Assembly (NCBI GenBank): GCA_964589415.1
Contig: CAZPRQ010000019.1
Coordinates: 1-21,093, forward strand
DNA from: CAZPRQ01 sp964589415
Lineage (GTDB): Bacteria; Patescibacteriota; Doudnabacteria; UBA920
Direction: 5' to 3'
Length of the DNA stretch: 21,093 nucleotides
Below the pieces are notes generated by a model. That model made no database searches and was not told where the DNA came from. It was given only the letters and a program-made list of their open reading frames with translations. The position numbers and the translations under genes are program-made. Below are positions 4,760 through 12,270 of this stretch, in pieces. Position 1 is the first letter of the stretch. Every line of letters begins with the position of its first letter.

Positions 4760-7678
4760 TTATATTATTAAATTATTCATTTCTCCCCAATTGTCTCCCA
4801 CCTTAACCTCTACTTTTATAGGCACTGACAGCAATATTGCTTCTTCCATTAGAGGTTTTAAAATTTTAGCATAGTGCTCCGCCTTGTCTGCCCTGACCTC
4901 AAATACTAACTCGTCATGCACTTGGAGGAGCATCCTGCAATCAGTGGGTAGATTTACTTCTGAATTTTTACTGTCCACTGCCCACTGTCCACTAATCACT
5001 TTATGAATCTCTATCATCGCGACTTTAATTACATCGGCCGCCAATGACTGAATGGGAAAATTAACCGCCTGCCTCTCGGCCGCGGCCCGCACAAAAAACT
5101 GAGAAGATTTTATTTCCGGAAATCTCCGCATTCGCCCCAGCTCATTTTTAACAAACCCTTCTTCATTTACCTGAAGCCGAATTTGTTCAATATAGTCTTC
5201 TACTGCCGGATAAGCCTTAAAATATTTTTCAATAAACTCCTTTGCTTCAGCCCTGGAAACTTCCCCTATCCGGCTCGATAATCCAAAACTGGATAAACCG
5301 TACAGAATGCCAAAATTAATAGTTTTCGCGTCTCGGCGCATGTCCTTAGTTACTTTATCCGCCGTAACCCCAAAAATAGACATCGCGGTTTGAGTATGAA
5401 TATCTTCCCCTTTTTTAAAGACATCCAGCATGGTCTTATCTTTGGCCAAATGCGCCACAATGCGGAGTTCAATCTGCGAATAATCCAGACTCAATAATTT
5501 ATAGCCGCTTTCGGCCACAAAAGCCTTTCTTACTTCCGCTCCCAAACCCTCACCGCGCACAGGGATATTTTGTAAATTCGGATCCGTGGAAGACAACCTT
5601 CCCGTAGCCGCTATGGTCTGTTGGTAATTGGTATGCAGCCGCCCTGTCTTTTTACTCACCAGTTCCGGCAATGTAAGTAAATACGTATTATAGAGCTTGG
5701 TAACTTCCCGATATTCTAAAATTTTTGGAATTACATCGTGCTGGCCGAGCATTTTTTCCAATTCCCCGGCGGCCGTGGAAATTCCGGTTTTGGTTTTTCG
5801 GTTATTTATTGCCTCAAGCCCCATCTTTTCAAACAACACCACTTTAAGCTGTTTAGGTGAAGCTATGTTAAATTCCTCACCGGTGAGATCGTATATCTCT
5901 CTTTCCAACCTCTTAATTTCCACCTCAGCTTCGCCCGCAAGCCTGTTTAGCATTTTCCCGTCCAGCTTAATGCCATTGGCTTCCATTGCGGCCAACACTT
6001 CCACTAAAGGCATTTCTATATCTCTGAAAATTTTATCCAACCCCTGCTTTTTCAGCTCCGGTTCAAAAATCTCCTTTAAGCGAAGAGCCATGTCCACATC
6101 TTCGCCGCAGTACCATGAAACTTTTTCCACCGGTACTTTATCCATTGTAATTTGGTTTTTTCCGCTGCCAATAAGGTCGGTTATGGGCTGCATTTGGTAA
6201 CCCAATTCGCTAAAAGCCACCGCGTCCAAATTATGCTGGCGAGTGCCTGCGTTTAGTAAATACGACGCGATCATGGTATCAAAGGAAATAGTAGATAGTG
6301 GATAGTGGACGGTGGACAAGACCTGCATGTCGTACTTGAGGTTGTGGCCTATTTTAGCCCATCTTCCCAATTTCAAATTAGGATCATCCACCATAGCCTT
6401 GGCAAAGGCGGATTGGTTACCCGAAAGCAAAGCCTTCAAAGCATTGGATCCCAAAGCCAATCCGGCCGGTACATAGTACGCCTTACCCGGCTCAATACTT
6501 AAGCCAACACCAACCAGCTCAGCTTCAATGGCATTTATGCTTGTAGTTTCGGTATCAACGGAGATTTCATTTGCGGATGATAATACCTTAAGCATTTTTA
6601 ATAATTTTTCTTCCGTATCCACCAACTCGTAATCTTGCTTACCAATACTGCTTTCCCCCTTCTCCCTTTGGGAGAGAGACGGGGTGAGGATTTCTTCGTT
6701 AGAATTTTGGATTTCTGACTTTGGATTTGGTAATTTATTTAAAAAACTCTTAAATTCCAACTTTTGAAAAACCTTAAACACGTTCTGGCGATCGCTATCG
6801 ATAAAACTATACGCCGGCACTTCTGTTTCAATGGGGACATTGCGATCAATCAGCGATAACTCATATGACATCCTGGCTTGGTCTTCTTGCTCCAGCAAAA
6901 GATTGATTGTCCGACTTTTTATTTTTGAAATTTGAAATTTATTTGGAATTTGATATTTGTCATTTGGAATTTTAAGTCCGGCCTGCTTTATTTCTTTATG
7001 CAAAACCGCGTACAAATTGTCTATGGAACCAAACTGTTTTATTAACTCAACGGCCCCTTTTTCCCCAATGCCTTTTACTCCCGGAATGTTATCGCTCGGA
7101 TCGCCGCGCAAAGCCTTATAGTCAACCATTTGGTCCACAGCCAACCCATAACGCTCTCTTACCGCCTTTTCGTCATAAATGGCAGTGTCGGCCAGTCCTT
7201 TGCGCAAAGTGTAAACTTTAATTCTATGGTTCACTAGCTGCAAAGTATCCAAATCGCCCGTGGCAATAATTACGTCAGCCTCAGGATGATGCTTATGAAT
7301 ATGGACGGCCAAAGTTCCCAAACAATCGTCAGCCTCATAGCCCTCCTTTTCCACCACGGGAATATTTAGAGCCCTTACAACTTCCTTAACCTTTGGAATT
7401 TGGTCATAAAGCTCCTGTGGAGCTTTTACCCTATGGGCTTTATAGCCGTCAAACTTTTTATGCCTAAAGGTTGGTCCAGCCAAATCAAAAGTACACGCTA
7501 TGTGCGTGGGTTTAATATCCTTAATAGCCTTAAGCAGTATGGATGTAAAGCCAAACACGGCCCCCGTGGGCTCGCCTTTTTTATTGGTTAAATTGGGAAT
7601 CGCATGAAAACCCCTATGAATTAGGGCGTTTCCGTCGACAAGCATATACCTTTCAGATTTTTGTCTTAACATATACAT
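4760..7678 (-). CDS. polA: DNA polymerase I
   Basis: The 972-residue protein has all three Pol I domains. The 5'-3' exonuclease (12-280) shows LVDGNALIHRGFHA, GYEADDCLG, TGDLDTLQL and RGDPSDNIPGVKGIGEKGA. The 3'-5' exonuclease (about 350-545) keeps its acidic residues: DTET (375-378), GHNLKYD (444-450) and YCGEDVD (523-529), so proofreading looks intact. The polymerase domain has motif A LDYSQIELR (731-739), motif B RRDAKTINFGILYG (781-794) and motif C QVHDELVF (919-926). Unusually, residues 238-255, 317-344 and 895-909 look like in-frame insertions of repeat sequence. Starts are possible at 7678, 7672 and 7645. A TATAAT box at 7681-7686 would favour 7672, and AAAGG precedes the one at 7645. 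Confidence 0.97.
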   Translation of the reverse strand: MYMLRQKSERYMLVDGNALIHRGFHAIPNLTNKKGEPTGAVFGFTSILLKAIKDIKPTHIACTFDLAGPTFRHKKFDGYKAHRVKAPQELYDQIPKVKEVVRALNIPVVEKEGYEADDCLGTLAVHIHKHHPEADVIIATGDLDTLQLVNHRIKVYTLRKGLADTAIYDEKAVRERYGLAVDQMVDYKALRGDPSDNIPGVKGIGEKGAVELIKQFGSIDNLYAVLHKEIKQAGLKIPNDKYQIPNKFQISKIKSRTINLLLEQEDQARMSYELSLIDRNVPIETEVPAYSFIDSDRQNVFKVFQKLEFKSFLNKLPNPKSEIQNSNEEILTPSLSQREKGESSIGKQDYELVDTEEKLLKMLKVLSSANEISVDTETTSINAIEAELVGVGLSIEPGKAYYVPAGLALGSNALKALLSGNQSAFAKAMVDDPNLKLGRWAKIGHNLKYDMQVLSTVHYPLSTISFDTMIASYLLNAGTRQHNLDAVAFSELGYQMQPITDLIGSGKNQITMDKVPVEKVSWYCGEDVDMALRLKEIFEPELKKQGLDKIFRDIEMPLVEVLAAMEANGIKLDGKMLNRLAGEAEVEIKRLEREIYDLTGEEFNIASPKQLKVVLFEKMGLEAINNRKTKTGISTAAGELEKMLGQHDVIPKILEYREVTKLYNTYLLTLPELVSKKTGRLHTNYQQTIAATGRLSSTDPNLQNIPVRGEGLGAEVRKAFVAESGYKLLSLDYSQIELRIVAHLAKDKTMLDVFKKGEDIHTQTAMSIFGVTADKVTKDMRRDAKTINFGILYGLSSFGLSSRIGEVSRAEAKEFIEKYFKAYPAVEDYIEQIRLQVNEEGFVKNELGRMRRFPEIKSSQFFVRAAAERQAVNFPIQSLAADVIKVAMIEIHKVISGQWAVDSKNSEVNLPTDCRMLLQVHDELVFEVRADKAEHYAKILKPLMEEAILLSVPIKVEVKVGDNWGEMNNLII

Positions 7679-7680
7679 GC

Positions 7681-7686
7681 ATTATA
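7681..7686 (-). promoter_or_regulatory. -10 box (TATAAT) of polA
   Basis: On the minus strand a consensus TATAAT ends 2 bases before the first ATG (7678) and 8 bases before the second (7672). Transcription would begin at about the second ATG, another leaderless-type arrangement. No good -35 box is visible. Confidence 0.5.
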
Positions 7687-7706
7687 GACGATTTAAGAAA
7701 TTTAAA

Positions 7707-7737
7707 AAAATCCTACAAGAATTACTTGTAGGATTTT
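7707..7737 (-). terminator. Intrinsic terminator of the 7771-8448 gene
   Basis: The arms 7707-7719 and 7725-7737 form a 13-bp perfect stem with loop AATTA. On the minus strand it ends in a run of seven T residues. It separates the upstream gene from the polA promoter. Confidence 0.85.
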
Positions 7738-7770
7738 AGAATATTAAATTTTTCACGACCCATGTAAAAA

Positions 7771-8448
7771 CTATTTAATTTTCTTTCCACCAATTTGTAG
7801 TGATTTTACATCTTTAGTGTCTGTAATTTTTAAACTCTCATCTGCGTCTGAATACTCCGCGTCCAAAGCCGGAGGCACCAACACAACAATCATTGCCACC
7901 CGCTGTAACCCTTTAGCCGTTTTGTTAACCAAATTTATTTCCGCACGGCTGCCTGGTTTAAACACTGCCCCTGTGGCAAAACTAGCACTGCCTTTAAAAT
8001 CTTTTGCCAATTCTTTTTTCCCCAGCATTAACACGCCATTGGCCAGTAAGTTTTCCGGAAAATTTACCTCCACGCCATAACTCCAGAGCCCCGACTCATG
8101 GTCATATTCCATGGGCATTGCACTAATACTATATATAGCCGAAGCCAATTCTTCCACATTTGCAGTTGTCTGCTCTCCCAGCACACGGCCATGATCAGTA
8201 GCCGCGGACAAATTATTTGTCCCAGGTTCAATATCAAAATTCAAGGCGGATAATTCAGCATTGGCATTTAAGGTTAAGCCAAACGCGGAACTGGCCGCGA
8301 AAGCTACAAAAGCCAGCGCCACCAAACTGTGGATGGGAGCTGTTAGCATGTCCATAACAAATTCCGCCGCCCTGCCAAATAATGGCGCCGGAGAAGTTGG
8401 CACTTTAGCCGCCGTTTCCCGGCGTCTTTTATAGGTATAAGGATTCAT
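7771..8448 (-). CDS. Membrane-anchored hypothetical protein, 225 aa
   Basis: A basic N-terminus (YKRRRETAAK) precedes one hydrophobic helix (about 38-58, SLVALAFVAFAASSAFGL), so the bulk of the protein (60-225) is probably outside the cell, held by a single N-terminal anchor. The external part alternates short strands (LWSYGVEVNFPENLL, GSRAEINLVNKTAKGLQRVAMIVVLVPP) like an Ig or Greek-key fold. This build is common for cell-surface proteins of uncertain role; I do not recognise the family. The leader is about 60 bases, contains a hairpin (8472-8500), and has no Shine-Dalgarno site at normal distance. A terminator follows at 7707-7737, so it seems to be a single-gene unit. Confidence 0.75.
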   Translation of the reverse strand: MNPYTYKRRRETAAKVPTSPAPLFGRAAEFVMDMLTAPIHSLVALAFVAFAASSAFGLTLNANAELSALNFDIEPGTNNLSAATDHGRVLGEQTTANVEELASAIYSISAMPMEYDHESGLWSYGVEVNFPENLLANGVLMLGKKELAKDFKGSASFATGAVFKPGSRAEINLVNKTAKGLQRVAMIVVLVPPALDAEYSDADESLKITDTKDVKSLQIGGKKIK

Positions 8449-8471
8449 ACCGTTCTTTATTTCATTTCCTC

Positions 8472-8500
8472 ATACTTGAGTTTATTTTTGAACCCAAGTA
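8472..8500 (-). promoter_or_regulatory. Leader hairpin upstream of the 7771-8448 gene
   Basis: On the minus strand UACUUGGGUU pairs with AACUCAAGUA, with one G-U wobble, around a short A/T loop. It lies about 25-50 bases before the ATG. It could be a protein-binding palindrome in the promoter or an mRNA structure. Confidence 0.35.
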
Positions 8501-8593
8501 GTGGAAAATTTAATTTTTTATTTTTGTTTCTTTCCTAAAACTTTTCTTAAAATAATTATAGCATAAAAATTATTTTTTGTCTACAAAATTTAT

Positions 8594-8630
8594 AAAAAAA
8601 GCCGGCGGAATGGTAAAACCAATCCGCCGG
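8594..8630 (-). terminator. Intrinsic terminator of the 8652-9674 gene
   Basis: CCGGCGGA (8602-8609) pairs with TCCGCCGG (8623-8630), and TGGT with ACCA inside. Seven A residues at 8594-8600 become the U tract on the minus strand. Confidence 0.9.
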
Positions 8631-8651
8631 AATTGACTGCACATCCCGCCC

Positions 8652-9674
8652 TTAAGGCGTTGAGGGTACCAGGGCTAACGCTTGGGGGTACGCGTACTCC
8701 CCGCCCCCGAACTTAACCAGCTCCTGGTTGGACAAAAACACACCGGTCGCGCCAAAGGAGTCAGTGTAGAGAATTTCCCATTTGGCTTCGCCGCCTCTCC
8801 GCGCAAAGTTTGTTACATACACCTTGCCTCCGCCAGCGACCACCGAATTCCAACCGGACTCCAGACCGTCGGCTATGACTTTTGGCCCGTACAATGAGCC
8901 GTCTGGCGCCTGTGACAGGCGGACAATGCTTCCCCATTCCTGGGGCATCTGCGCACCAAAGGACGGTAGTACCGGCTCTGTGTTTATCCCCGACACGGGC
9001 TTTACGGCTCCGCCCATCCCATACTGAGCCGAGGTAGTTATGTACAAGTAGGCGTTGTCGCCGGCCATGCCGTTGGCATTCTGGATTGTTGCCTCATAAC
9101 GCCACTGGCTGCCAACCTTCCTAAAAATGCCGCCGCCGTCTAAGCAGTAAATGTATTCACCGACCCGGGCAATCTTGTTGCACGCGGGGCCTTGAACTAG
9201 TGTGTTGGAAAAAAGCTCGTGGCTGCCAGACGCTCCGGCGCCGCTTACGAGTAGACCGACGCGGCTGTCCCAAAAAAGCGAACTGCCATACGAGGAAGCA
9301 CTTTCCCTCCACACGCCATCTGCCAGCCTCCACAGCCGGCCGGGAAACGCCAAACCGGCAAACTCACTTCCCAGCCAAGTCGACGCGTTAAACTGCGCCG
9401 GGGCCGTTGCAAGCTTGTACGCTGCCACAGGCTGTCCTTCCCGCGGCCCGCAGGAAAGGAAGACCGCCTGCGAGCTGTTGTCTTGAAACGAGAGAATAGG
9501 CAGAGTTCCGCAGACTTTCATTTTTGCCGCCCATTCATTTACAGGCGGCTGAAACGGCTGCGTGGGAACCGGCACGGAGGGAATTGGCGGCATTGGCGCC
9601 GCGTTTCCGCTGCCCGCCTCTTGCGCAAAACCGCTGGAGATGGCCAGCACCAAGACCGCTGTCTTACAAAACAT
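8652..9674 (-). CDS. Secreted orphan protein, GC-rich, 340 aa
   Basis: Residues 1-17 are a signal peptide (MFCKTAVLVLAISSGFA, cleavage before QE). A proline-rich linker follows (about 27-45, PMPPIPSVPVP). The rest has repeated short strand motifs with Trp, Tyr and Gly (LWRLADGVWRES, IFRKVGSQWRYEA, GSLYGPKVIADG, GGKVYVTNF), which looks like a beta-propeller of the Kelch or sialidase-like kind, but no catalytic motif is visible. Sampled lines are about 57-62% GC against about 40-45% for most polA lines. It has a strong Shine-Dalgarno site and its own terminator. Recent transfer or a distinct expression class is likely. Function is unknown. Confidence 0.75.
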   Translation of the reverse strand: MFCKTAVLVLAISSGFAQEAGSGNAAPMPPIPSVPVPTQPFQPPVNEWAAKMKVCGTLPILSFQDNSSQAVFLSCGPREGQPVAAYKLATAPAQFNASTWLGSEFAGLAFPGRLWRLADGVWRESASSYGSSLFWDSRVGLLVSGAGASGSHELFSNTLVQGPACNKIARVGEYIYCLDGGGIFRKVGSQWRYEATIQNANGMAGDNAYLYITTSAQYGMGGAVKPVSGINTEPVLPSFGAQMPQEWGSIVRLSQAPDGSLYGPKVIADGLESGWNSVVAGGGKVYVTNFARRGGEAKWEILYTDSFGATGVFLSNQELVKFGGGEYAYPQALALVPSTP

Positions 9675-9681
9675 TTACTTT

Positions 9682-9687
9682 CTCCTT
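9682..9687 (-). promoter_or_regulatory. Shine-Dalgarno site of the 8652-9674 gene
   Basis: AAGGAG on the minus strand, 7 bases before the ATG at 9674. This fixes the start, and it is unusual in this window. Confidence 0.8.
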
Positions 9688-9737
9688 CGAAATTTACCCT
9701 AGCGAACAATGCCGCAGAGCTGCCTGAAAACTTCTAA

Positions 9738-9817
9738 TTAAGACTTACGCGCTTACCATTGTTACCTACTGATAAAGCCAGATGCCTCAAGCAATGGCCG
9801 CGCCGCGTAAGTCCTAA
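9738..9817. mobile_element. Short MITE/palindromic element (copy 3), 80 bp
   Basis: Terminal inverted repeats TTAAGACTTACGCG (left) and CGCGTAAGTCCTAA (right) differ at one position. Inner arms CCATTG and CAATGG give a second stem. Its interior aligns with the right part of the element at 3465-3527 in inverted orientation (shared CCATTGTT, AAAGCCAGAT and GCGCCGC blocks). It lies in the divergent region between the secreted-protein gene (minus) and the Ig-like protein gene (plus), close to both promoters. Confidence 0.7.
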
Positions 9818-10036
9818 TAAAATTTCCAAACAGCCTTGAAGCAACCAAAATGTGCTTTAATATACTATTCTCACGACCCAACCTATTAAAAAAGTTGAGC
9901 GACTAAATTTAACCGCGAAAGCCGAATTAAAAAGAACCAGCCAGTATAGGTTTTCCTGGCATTTTTGTCAATGGCTAATATCTGATAAACTACCAGTATG
10001 AAATAGTATAAAAAATTAATTCCTTTTTTTACCTCC
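9818..10036 (+). promoter_or_regulatory. Intergenic region upstream of the 10037 gene
   Basis: It holds no gene. A possible promoter is TTGAAG (9836-9841) with TATACT (9861-9866), although the 19-base spacer is long. A TATAAA-like box lies closer to the gene, near 10007. No Shine-Dalgarno site is found before the ATG at 10037. Confidence 0.3.
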
Positions 10037-12190
10037 ATGACAAAAAAAATTCTTGTATTAACGGCCGTGGCTTGCCTTATACTGGGCATTTTCTGGTCTA
10101 TTAAGGAAAACACGGCCAAAGCCCTTACCTACGAAGANNNNNNNNNNNNNNNNNNNNNNNNNNNNNNNNNNNNNNNNNNNNNNNNNNNNNNNNNNNNNNN
10201 NNNNNNNNNNNNNNNNNNNNNNNNNNNNNNNNNNNNNGACGGTAAAACTTACGTCAGCCGCACAGGCCCCGCTTGCGAATTTTCAGCCTGTCCCCAAACG
10301 AATGGAAAGTTTAAACCATTTATGTGGCTCGACCAGCCAAAAAATAAAACAAACATGTCCGGCACAGTACAAATTGCCGGCTGGGCACTAGACAGCAGGG
10401 AACAATGGGAAGGAAAATTGTCTAAATTTGAAATTTTAGTTAACGGCAGACTTGTTGCTTCTTGGGACAACAGCCGGCCACTATGGGAACTGGGTAATGG
10501 ACAAATTTACGGCATATACCGGCCGGATGTCTGCGTTTATTTAAAGCTGGCTTCTCCTTGCCAACCAGCAGCCACTTTCGACTATAATCGGACAGGCTTT
10601 GACTACAGGTGGGACACCACGACTGTTAAAAACGGCCAACATATTATAACTTTGCGGGCATACGACAATGACACATCGCCCAACGTAACTGAAACCTCCT
10701 TTACAGTAACGGTGGCAAATTCAACCCAACTTCCCTATTTAAAAAAACCGGCCATATCTTTTGTCATAGACGAAATGAGCTACAATGGCTTGGTAAATAT
10801 GAATGATGACCTGGCCTTAAAAAGAATAATACACAACCTCAAACAATTCCAGGAAAAATACGAAGTCTATGCCATTTTGAGTCCTACGCTAAAAGACAAA
10901 CAAAAAGTTTACAACACCCTGGACACGCTTTCCCAAAATGGCATTCCATTTATTTTAGATCAAATGAACTCCATTTTTGAGAACGACCATACAAGTTCAA
11001 TTTATGACGCAAAACACCGAATTGCTTTACCAATTTCCGAATTAAACGGACTAAAGCAGCGCTACGGTCAATATTTTGCCGGACTGAGGTTTATGGAAGT
11101 TTTAGCGGCTAATCACGATGTAATTCTTTGCCAAGCTAAGCGCCAATACTGGTGTAAAGACCCCCTGCCGGAAGATGCTTCATACCCGAACGAAGCATTA
11201 TTTAATGCCGATTTAATTCAAAACCAATTTGAATTTCTTAAAGCCAACAATATGTTTGGCTTATGGACAGACTGGCGCTGGTGGCAATACGACGCCCTTC
11301 GCTTAAAAAACTCCCCCGATTGGCTGACCTTTTACCAAAATAATATTAAACAAGAACAGAACGAAGAAACACTCCGCGGCTTAATCTCAAAATATCCCGG
11401 TACAATTGTAATAATGTATAACAATAATTCGCCGGAGGAATCCTCTCGTTCGCAAATGAACCAATGGCAAGACATACTCAGGCCTTTTGCTGACGCGGGG
11501 GCTATTGGCATAGGACTTTCCGACCAGTCTTGGATGTGTTCCAATAACAATTGTCCGGTTGAAGAACTTGCACAATGGGCAAACAACGCCTTCCAAAAAG
11601 GCGCGAAGCTGGTAGACTTCCAGCCCCTATACTATTTTTGGAACTACCCCACCTTTAGTAAATATGAATGGCTGGACCAAGACAGCATAAATACCAACAG
11701 ACACACTGCCCTGGATCCGGCCTGGAAAGGCCGTGGTTATGCCAGAGAAAACTTAATTAAACTGGGACAAGCATTAGGGGTAAGTATTAGCAATGAAATT
11801 GGAATGGTCGGCCTTCCCCCAACCACGCGAATAGATTCCCCTTCCCAAAAAACTCTAAAAGGCGTAGTGAATATTAACGGTTGGGCAATAGACAATATGT
11901 GGCAATACGAAGGACTTATATCTTCCGCTGAACTTTATATAAATAATTCCTTAGTTGCTAGCTACAACCAAGGCGGCGGCGGTTTTTACGGCGCCAACCG
12001 GCCAGATGTCTGCTCACATTTCAAGCTGAGCAATAACTGCCCAGCTAACGTAGGTTATAATTACGCCTGGGATACGACAAAAGTACCTAATGGCCAGTAT
12101 GTTATTAAGCTTGTTGTAACCGACAGCGACCAAGACGTATTGGGTAAAAAAACGCAAACCCACACCTACTCCGTTACGGTGCAAAATTAA
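10037..12190 (+). CDS. Large secreted protein: two Ig-like repeats around an unrecognised domain
   Basis: A signal peptide or anchor (residues 1-30) is followed by a 100-N gap, so true length and frame across it are unproven. After the gap, DGKTYVSRTGPACEFSACP resembles the end of a short Cys-rich module of secreted proteins. Two homologous Ig-like domains follow at about 93-226 and 593-716, sharing GWA(L/I)D, LVAS, RPDVC and WDTT.V.NGQ; each has cysteine pairs likely to form disulfides. Between them (about 236-590) lies a TIM-barrel-like region (ISFVIDEMSYNG, FAGLRFMEVLAANHD, FGLWTDWRWWQYD, LVDFQPLYYFWNYP). Its acidic and aromatic residues suggest a glycoside hydrolase (GH98-like architecture is one option), but I cannot assign it. 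It probably acts on polysaccharide at the cell surface. Confidence 0.8.
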   Translation: MTKKILVLTAVACLILGIFWSIKENTAKALTYEXXXXXXXXXXXXXXXXXXXXXXXXXXXXXXXXXXDGKTYVSRTGPACEFSACPQTNGKFKPFMWLDQPKNKTNMSGTVQIAGWALDSREQWEGKLSKFEILVNGRLVASWDNSRPLWELGNGQIYGIYRPDVCVYLKLASPCQPAATFDYNRTGFDYRWDTTTVKNGQHIITLRAYDNDTSPNVTETSFTVTVANSTQLPYLKKPAISFVIDEMSYNGLVNMNDDLALKRIIHNLKQFQEKYEVYAILSPTLKDKQKVYNTLDTLSQNGIPFILDQMNSIFENDHTSSIYDAKHRIALPISELNGLKQRYGQYFAGLRFMEVLAANHDVILCQAKRQYWCKDPLPEDASYPNEALFNADLIQNQFEFLKANNMFGLWTDWRWWQYDALRLKNSPDWLTFYQNNIKQEQNEETLRGLISKYPGTIVIMYNNNSPEESSRSQMNQWQDILRPFADAGAIGIGLSDQSWMCSNNNCPVEELAQWANNAFQKGAKLVDFQPLYYFWNYPTFSKYEWLDQDSINTNRHTALDPAWKGRGYARENLIKLGQALGVSISNEIGMVGLPPTTRIDSPSQKTLKGVVNINGWAIDNMWQYEGLISSAELYINNSLVASYNQGGGGFYGANRPDVCSHFKLSNNCPANVGYNYAWDTTKVPNGQYVIKLVVTDSDQDVLGKKTQTHTYSVTVQN
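10138..10237. other. Scaffold gap (100 N)
   Basis: Exactly 100 N, the usual placeholder for a gap of unknown size. It lies inside the 10037-12190 gene, right after the signal peptide. The missing part may hold further repeat modules. Confidence 0.99.
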
Positions 12191-12203
12191 CTCAGCATGT
12201 CAT

Positions 12204-12240
12204 TTAAAAACCCTCCCGCCGTCGGCGGGAGGGTTTTTAA
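12204..12240. terminator. Bidirectional terminator
   Basis: A perfect 17-bp stem (12204-12220 with 12224-12240) with loop GTC and A/T-rich outer ends. It sits between the convergent Ig-like protein gene and pilB. Confidence 0.92.
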
Positions 12241-12270
12241 ATTGCCTTATGAAATTGCTGAAAAAAATAA

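Noticed and set aside
9200..9737. Several plus-strand open frames opposite the secreted protein gene
   Set aside because: They are Arg/Pro-rich shadows of a GC-rich gene on the minus strand that has a signal peptide and a strong ribosome site.
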